Of a stretch of DNA of 64,000 nt, positions 52,146-61,100 are shown piece by piece (the stretch's first letter is position 1; every line of letters starts with the position of its first letter). The notes under the pieces are model-generated. The model saw only the letters and a program-made list of their open reading frames with translations. It ran no database searches and was not told where the DNA came from. Both the position numbers and the translations under genes were made by a program. This DNA is from Pseudomonas sp. RIT-PI-r (GTDB lineage Bacteria > Pseudomonadota > Gammaproteobacteria > Pseudomonadales > Pseudomonadaceae): NCBI RefSeq assembly GCF_001297015.1, contig NZ_LIGE01000005.1, forward strand, positions 1 to 64,000, in the 5' to 3' direction.

Positions 52146-55100
52146 TTACAGCGTCAGTTGCCCGCGCTCCTCTTCGGTCAACTGCTGTTTTGCCTGTTCA
52201 TCCAGCGCCCCGGCGCCCAACACCTGCACCGGGCTGTCCGGGTTGTAACCCGGCGCCGGCGCACGGCTGGCGCCATCGCGCGACGGCGCGAGTTGTTCGT
52301 TGCCGAAGCTCAGTACCTGCACGGTGAACACCGACGCCTGATTCTGTCGCGACGCCGCTTGCTGCTGACGCGCCACGTCTTCCGCCGCTTGGGTGGCCGA
52401 GGATGCAGCGGAACTGGCCGAGGTGATCGCGCCGGTATTCACTGCCGAGACCACCGGTACGCCGGTCGACTTGCCCTGCACCGAAATATTCGCGGCGTTG
52501 ACCACCGTCAGCGCGGCGATGTTGACGTTGCCCGACACGCGAATCCCCGCCTCGCCGGCATCAATGGTGCCCAGCGGCGCGATCAGGTCGATGTCGCCCG
52601 GTTTCACTTCGGCAATCGGGTTGAGCGTAGCGATACCGGCGCCGGTGCTCGGCACCGACGGCGACAGTGTGACGTTGCCCCAGGTGTCGTAAACACGTTT
52701 CGGCGGGGTGTAGACCACCGTGGTTTTCGAGCCGCGACCGGCGTTGATGTCGCCCTCGGCGGACCAGCCGAGAATCGAGCCGCCGAAGGTGGTCATGATC
52801 CGGCTCTGGCCGAGCAAAATGCTGCCCTGCGAATAGAGCTGAATATTGCCCGAACCCTGAGTGATGATCCCCGCCGTCGAGGGTGGCGCCGCGCCTTCGA
52901 TGCCGAATACCTGACCGCCACCCGGTGTGAGCATCTGGATGTCGCCGCCGAACAGGGTCTTGACCCCTGCCCCGCCGTACAGCGTGATATCGCCGTCGTA
53001 GCGAATCGGATTGCCGGCCACATCAGTGCTCGGGAACAGCGCCGCAATCGCGTTGCGACCGCGCAGATAACTGCCAGTGCGCGGGCCATCGACGTCGTTG
53101 TATTCCAGACCGCCGGCACGCAGTTCAGCGAAGTACACCTGGCGCGCGAAGATCGCCTGTTCGGCGCTCGGCATCGCGGCGTAGAACGCTTGCGCCTGTT
53201 CGGCATTACCGCTGAAGCCATAGCCGAGGGTCAGCCAGCTCTGCAACTCGTCCAGGTAGGTCTTGCCCACTTTGCCCGGCTGGCCGTTGAGAGAGGCCGG
53301 CGGACCAGCGAGGTTCTGCGGGTTCAGGTACCGCGCGATGACCCGTGAGTACTCCGGCCCTTGCGCGCCTGTGCCCGCCTGCAGCACCACACTGGCGCCA
53401 GGCCGCTGATCCCCGGCCACCAACGAACCCAGGCTGGTGATGCTGGCACGGTCTTCCATGAGGATGTTGCGCCCGGCATTAATGTCCAGCGTACCCGGGC
53501 CGGCAATATCGAAGCTGCTGTAAAGGATGTCGCGTCCGGCCGACACCCGCGATACATCTCGCGGGTCGTTATGAACGAACAGGTTGCCGGTCGAGGTGAT
53601 GACTTCCCGACCCACGCCCATCTCATCGGGCCGCACGGCTGTCGGTTGGCCCAGGTTGGTCCCGGATGCCACGATGTCACGTCCGGCAACCATCCAGACC
53701 GGGCCTGCGGCTTCGTACCAAGTGCGTTTCGAGTTATCGAATCTCAACGTCTCACCACTGCGTATCCCCACCAGATCGCCGGTCAAGGCATAAAACCTTG
53801 CGGGTCCCTGCACGTCATTCAATCCGGAATAGCTGTTTGGACCAAAAGCGAACAACGGATAACGCGAATTGGCGTCAGGCTTAACACCGTCGCTGGCGTA
53901 GTTGCTGTTGAGGGGCTTCTGGACCCTACTGCTGGCGAAGGCTTGGAATGCCGGTTTGAAAGGCGTGGCAATGGCCAGTGGGCTAGCGCCGGATTGATTG
54001 ATCGCATAGCCACCGGCATAGATGGAATCGCCGGCCAACAGTTCGAGTTGTCCGGCTGTCGAAGGTGCCAACAACAGTGAGTACGCGGTAGTCGGCGCTG
54101 CGTTGCCCTCGCCGTATGTTGCCGATGGACCGGCATAAATCGACCCCTGAGCCGCCACAGCCCGAAGAATCGACGGATAGACAAAGCGTCCATCGGTGGG
54201 CGAGGTATTGGCGCCGCTCACCGGGGTGAGATTGCTGTCGACCTCCGCCAATTGAGTACTCGGCGTGAGATTGCCACCGGCAGAAAACAGATCGATGGCG
54301 GTGTGATCGGTCCAGAGCGAGAAGCCGCTCAGGATGCCGCCGATACCCATATTGCCGCTGCTATCGAGCAGTGGCGAGGCATTGAACAGACGCACCCGAC
54401 CGGGATCGGCCGCGCCGCCCAGCACCAGATCACCCCGGGTGTTGAGGCTCATGCCCGAGTCACCTGGAATCAGCACCAGACCACCGGACGCGTTGCTGGT
54501 GGTCGAGGTGAAAGGATCCAGCGGTCGGGTTTCACGGACATCATGCGACTGTGAAAGGGCACCGTATTGCAGATTGATGCCGCCCAGTGCCCCGCCCGTC
54601 AATTGCGCCGCCCCGCGTAAATTGATCAGCGTCCCTTGCAGATCGTGCCTCGGCGGCCGAGTCCCGTTATCCCCGGCCCGCGCTTGCAGCGATGGGTTGA
54701 GTGCGCCGCCGATGCGAATGTCCATATCGCCGCCGCCGGTCATCTGCACACTGCCATCGCTGGCTATACGACCCGTGCTACCCACGGCAACGATAAGCCC
54801 TTGGCTGCGCGGATAGTTGATGGCATCGCCCAACGGTTTGAGCATACCGGCGTCACCTCCGGCACGCAGGCTGATATTACCGCCGCCCAAGGTGCCGAAA
54901 CCGGTGAAGCCGATCAGGTACGGTTCGGTATTGCCGTCGGCTGTCATCAACTGAGTGGCATAACTGCCGAAGTTGATCCACCAGGCGGTGGGTACATCCG
55001 GATTGCCTGTGCCTTGGCGCCACAGCCAGTTACCCACTGACGCGCTGGCAATCTGCTCACGGAAACCGCCACCCGACGAGAGCGCCTTCTTGCCTACTGA

Positions 55101-58100
55101 ATCGGCGGAAACCGAGCCCCCGGCGTTGATCGTCAGGTTGCCACCCAACTGCGGATACCAGGCTTGATACAAGCTGTCCGCGCCACCGTTGACCCATTTC
55201 TCATAGTCAGCACCCGCCGTGCCCAGCACCGAATCGCTGTCCGAGAGATGCCCGCGTTTCTGGTTATAGAGCGGATCAACGTTGGCTGACTGAGTGCCTG
55301 CGGTATACACGCCGAACGGCGAGTCCATGCTCAGGTTGCCGGCGGCGATCAGGTCGAGATCGCCGGTACCGGTACGCAGGACGCTGAACATCTGGCTATG
55401 AGCTTTGGCGGTTGTGCCCGGATTATTGCCGATACACAGGTTCGGGTAGATGTCACAGAGGATCAGCGCCTCTTCAGGCACCGGCTCGTAATCCCCCCCC
55501 AACCCGCTGCCGGGCGCCCAGACCCAACGCGCCATCGGCTGACAAAGTCCCGGAATCAAATCGCACATGAACAACTGGTCATCGGGCACAGGGTTATACC
55601 CCGGCAGATCGTAGGGATTGCCTGGCGCCCAGACCATTGTTCCGGTACCCGTCGTCACGGTCACACCGTAATGAGCATCGGCCAGGCGCAGATTGCCATC
55701 GGTCAATACCGGCTTCACCGCACGACTGTCAGCGGCGCCAAGATCCGCCCCCGCCACCACGCGCATCGACCACGACGCACTGCCCGAAGGCAGCAGGCTC
55801 GCCAGCGCCCAATTCTTGCCTTGCTGGTCGCCGGTAAACGGACGCAGTTCGATCAGTGAAGTGCCGTCGGCCAGTTTCACGTCGGTCATCGACGGAATCA
55901 GCGAACCGCGCAGCAAGTCGAGCGATCCACTCAATTTCACCCCGGAAGTGCTGCTCAGATCGGCATCGTAAACCGCTGGCAACGGCACGCCTTTGGGCCA
56001 GTTCATGGCTTGCAGGTTCGTCGCTTTGTTCAAGCGAATGCCGGCACCCAAACGGCTGTTCGCCGGCACCGTCACACTGTCACTGAGCAACGTCCCCGCC
56101 GCGTACAGCAGGTTGCCACTGGCATCATGGATGGCCCCGGCCAACACGGTGCCGGCGCTAAAGGTATACGCCTCAGCCAATACTGCCTGAGTCGGCAGCA
56201 ACGTGCCGCTGGCCAGCACCGCGCCCTGAATTGTCACGTCGTAATTGAGCGTGGCGCCGATCGGGAACTGTGTCCCCTCAGCCAGCGAAACACCGCTGCC
56301 CGGCACGATCAGATCACCGCCGAAGGGCTGCACACCGGCAATCAATTTCCAGCCGGCATCGTCCTGAGTTTCCGGCGGCGGCGCGAAACCGTCGTTGATG
56401 CTGCCGTAAATATCGAGGTTGCCACCCGCGCGGATCACCAGGTTGCCGGCCTCACCGGAACCGTACACCGCCGGGTTCAAGCGCGTGTGCGGATTGAGGC
56501 TGGCGTAGCGATAACCGGACAAGTCCAGATCGCCCTCCACCACCAGGTCGCCGTCGGCGGTTTTGCTGGCGATTTCCACGCCCGGACGCAAATGGAATGC
56601 ATCGGCGTAGGCAGCGTTGTTCAGACCGGCGAGTTTGCGTTGCAGCAGATCGCTGTTGCCCAGCGCCGCATTGATGAAGGTGTTGCTGTCGCCATGGATG
56701 CTATCAAGCATGGCCTGATCGATCACTTGATACGGTCGGCCACTGACCGCTTGATCGACGCCATCGCGGGCATCGGTGTAGCGGCGTGTAGCGTTGAGGC
56801 CAATGGAGCGAGCGCCCTGAATGGTCAACGCACCGCTGGCGTCGATGGCGATGTCATTGCTGCCCAGACGCGGCGCGTTCAATTCCAGGGTGCCGCGCAG
56901 CATTCCGTCGTGTTGACCGGCGAGGAAACCGGGCAGCGCATCGGTGCCGTGACGCAGGTCGATGCGCGCGCCGGACGCCAGCGTGAGCACGCCCTCGCCG
57001 GAATTGAGCTCCACCGTGGCGCGGTTCGGCGCATCGATGATCTTGCCGTAGCTGTCGACGCGCAGGACTCGACCATGGGCGTCGAGCACGCTGTTGCCGG
57101 CCAGCGTCAGAGCGTTTTTCGCCGCCAGACGAATGTTGCCGACGCGCTCGCCACTGGCGTCGATCAGACCGGCCACCGTCAGGCTACCGTTGTCCACCGA
57201 GACATTGATGTCACCAGCCTTGAGGCCATCGCCGATCACAAGATTGCCTTGCTTGAGCTGCAAACTGCGGCTGCCGAACACCTGTCCGGCGTTCAGGCGT
57301 TGATTGAGCGCGGCAAACTGCGCCGTGGCATCCCCGCCGAGGTTTTGCGCGCGGATGTCCACGCTCCCGGCCTTGTAAGGCACCAGCGTGCCGCCGGCAT
57401 CGTAATAACCGCTGCTGCCACCGAGGATTTCACCCTGCAAATCGACTGTCCCGGCAGCGTCGCCCAGCGCGGTGGCCGTGAGGTTGCCGGCCTGATGATT
57501 CTTCGCCGACAGATCAATCCGCGAGCCCGCCGCCTGCCGGATATTGCCGTTGGCGCTGTACAGCGACACGTCGCCGCCCCAGCTGTACTTGTTCACATCG
57601 TTGAACGGCAACGTACGCCCGGCCATGTCCAGCACCGCAGCATTGCCGAGGGTCAAATCGCCTTCGGACTTGACCGTCAGCTTGCCGCTGGCCAGGGCGA
57701 TACGGCTATCGAGCACGATGTTGCGAGCCTCAAGGTTCAACTCGGCACCCAGCGCGTCCGCCCCCCCGGCAGCCCCGCCACCGCTGAGCGTCAGATTGTT
57801 GCCAGCCTTGAGCACACTGACCGACGCCGCTTCACCGGTAAGCAACGGCGTACGCAGATTCAGGTTGCCGCCGCTGTAGCGGTAACCCTTGACCGGGTCG
57901 TAAGTGCCCTGCTGCTGATACACCGCGAGGCTGCCCTTGTGGTTGGCGGTGATGCGGTCGCTGGCGGTCAGGTTGACGTTGGCAAAACCCAGCGCCAGAC
58001 GATTGTTCTGATCCAGGCCGCTCGCTTGCGGCATCGAGTCGTAACCCAACTCGATACGTTGCGCCTGAATGTCCAGCGTGCCGCTGCCCGTACCGGCGCC

Positions 58101-61100
58101 AGCGGTGATCACGCCGCCAGGGCTTTGCGTGGCGCCGTTCCAGATCAAATTGGCGGTGCGGATGCTCGCCACATCGTTGGCATTGCCCAAGCCATAGATC
58201 GCCGGAGTGACCAGCACCAGGTTCTGCAATTTACTCTGGCCGGTCTGCGGATCGAGAGTGTCGAGGCTCACGTTGCCGTAGAAATTGAAAGCATCGCGAG
58301 TGGTCAGGCTCAGGGTTTCCAGCGCCGGTGCGCCGTACTGCGTATCGCCACGCAGCAGTCGATTGAGCACGTTCTGGTTGAGCATCAACCCCGCCGGTAC
58401 GCGACTGCCTGCCGCTGCCAGTGCTTCGGCGCTGCCGGCGTTGACCGAGCCGACCGAAAGCGCCAGGTGGCGCGTGCCGAAACGCACCGCTTCGTCGAGT
58501 TCGAATTGATTATCCGTGGCGGCCGTCAGACTGCCGTCCGAATAAAGGATCGCCGGGTTGCTGCACACAGTCGTGGTGCAGACACCGATGCGGATGCTGC
58601 CACCGCCGGAAATGCCGCTGGCCGCTTTCGGCGCCAGAACATGAGTCCAGCCGTTGGAAGCCAGCAACAGGCTGGATTGGTCAGGCTGATAGAAATAGCC
58701 GGCCGTTGAGTCGTAGGCCACATCGCCGCGTCCCAGTGTATTGATCCCCGCCCCCGCCTCGACCGTGATGCCACCAAGGGTCGACGTGGTGCGCAAGAGC
58801 ACTTCCGGCGCTGACAGGATCGCCCCTTCACGCAGAACAATGTCTTTGCTGGTGCCAAGGAATCCGATGATGTTGGCCGAGTTGCCGTACATGACATTCG
58901 GCATCGCTCCGATGCTCAGGCGTCCGGCGTTGAGGTTGTTGAGCGTGTCCGCGTAGACCGAGACGCCATCGAAGTCAGCGGTTGGCGCATGCCCTGCACC
59001 AAGGATTTCAAAGTTCGCGCCGGCATTGCCCCCGCGCAATACGGCGGTGCCGGTAAAGCCACCCTCGGCGGCCTTGAACAGCGCCTGCCCGTTGAACTGC
59101 AAAGCAATGTCTTGTTCGCCACCGGCGTTCAGACGCAAGTCCAGCGTCTTGCCGTCCATGGGCGCCAGCGCACGCGGCACGCCCCGTCGCGCGGCATCGC
59201 TGTAGATGAACTGGGTCAAGCTGGTTTCGTTGTATTGCGAGTAGCGGCGCAACACATCGGCAGACGTCAGGATCACCTGACTGGCGAGGCTGTCACGCAA
59301 AGCGGTATTGGCAATCGACATCTGCCCGCTGCTGGTCCAGGAACCGTTGCGCAGTTGTAGCGCAGGCGTCGTCCCGCTCGGCGTCGCCTGACCATTGACT
59401 TCCACTCGGAACGCCCCCGGCAACAGGGCAAAATTGGAGGGCAGCAAGGTGTAAGTACCGGCTGCCAGACCGGGCACGCCGGCGCCAAGGGTGATCTGCT
59501 GGCCGACCCGCGGATCTGCCGCAGCGGCCTCTGCCACCACCGGCGCATACACGCTCTGATTGCCCGGCACGATGGCGTACACCGGATTGCTCGCAAGCCC
59601 TGGCAAGCTGAAGGTGCCGTCAGCGGCATTGCGCACCAACGGATTGAGACGGGCATCGGTGGAGCCGCCGCGCCCTGAAACGAAACCGGCGCCGCGCAGG
59701 TCACCGCCACCGGACAGATCAAGAGTCGCACCGCCCTGTACATCGATGTATTGCGAGTTGACGACCACGCCATTGGTTTGGCCAGTGATGCCATTCAAGA
59801 TGACCGACTTGTCGTTGTAGCGATAGTCGATGCCGTCGGTGGTGCCACCGTAAGGCATGACCAGCCCGGCGGCGCTGACCGACGTCATGCTGCCCGGCAA
59901 CAGGCGCACCTCACGTGTGGCGGTCAGAACATCGTCACCCAGGGTAATCAGGCCCAACGGTGCACGGATCACCCCGCCCTGCTCGATGGTGCCTGCGGTC
60001 AGGCTCAAACTGCCGAATACCGAGTAAGGCACCGCCGCAGGTGCCGCGCCGCGACCGCTGATCCGCAGGGTGTGTTCGTTCGCCCGGTCGGCGCCCTGAT
60101 AGCCGGCGCGGACGTCAGCCTGCACGCCCGTGGCGGGGGAGATTTGCGCCGCACCGGGATTCCAGTCTCCCGGGGTCCACAGGCGGGGTTTTTCGGCCCG
60201 GGCATTGGGCGCGAGGAAACGCAGGGCCCCGCTGCTGTCGCGCGACACCAGGCCGAATGCCCGGCGGCTGTATGCAACGGCAGGTCCTTGCTGTTGCAAG
60301 ATCGCCCCCTGCGTACCGAACGACAGCCCGTTGCCGACATCCAGCAGGTTCGCCGAGGCATTGAACGTGGCCTGCGACAATCGGTTCGTGGGATTGAGGG
60401 TCAGCCGTGCCCGCGTCATGGTGGGCGCTTCAAAGTAAGTACCGACACCGGACAGGCGCAGGTACGGCGCGCGCAAATCGATACGTGCCGCATCAGTGGA
60501 ATTTTCTGCCAGCGAGAGCGCCCCGGCATACAGATTGAGGCTCTGGTTCATGTGCAAATTGACGTCACCGTCAAACGACAGCAAGCCGTTGCTCAGCAGG
60601 CTCAGGTTGTCGAAACCGCCGGCCATCAACTCATCCGCACTCAGGCGCGTCTGGCCGTAGCGCAAACTATCGTCGCCATCGCCCGGCCGCAGGTTGGCGG
60701 ACAGCCTCTGGTCCCCAGAGCCTTGGCCGATAATGATTTCCCTCGGCGCGCGCACCGCATTGCTTGCCGAATCCAAGTACAACGGGACCTCAAGCGCCAG
60801 CTCCAGACGCCCACCGGCAGCGCCGACACCTCCGGCCGCCGCACGCAAGCTGCCCTCCACGAACACGCCGTTGTAGGCACTCAGGCTGATGCGCCCGCCA
60901 TCGGTTGCAACGCGGGTCGGCCCCTGACCGGCGATATCGACAACAGCTTCGGTGCCGGACGCATCGAGTCGAGCACCCTGACGCACGATGACATAGGCAT
61001 CGGCCGCTGTGGCCGTCGCCAGTTTCGTGTCTATTTCGCCGCCGATGATGATGCTGCCGCCCTTGCCGACCTGACCGTAGGTGCGCCCCAAAACATCAAT

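Noticed and set aside
56010..58709. Open frame of 899 codons antisense to the giant exoprotein gene
   Set aside because: Long antisense frames arise from GC-biased codon use in the repeat-rich exoprotein. The Arg/His/Gln-rich translation lacks domains, and a similar shadow lies at 59751-62633.
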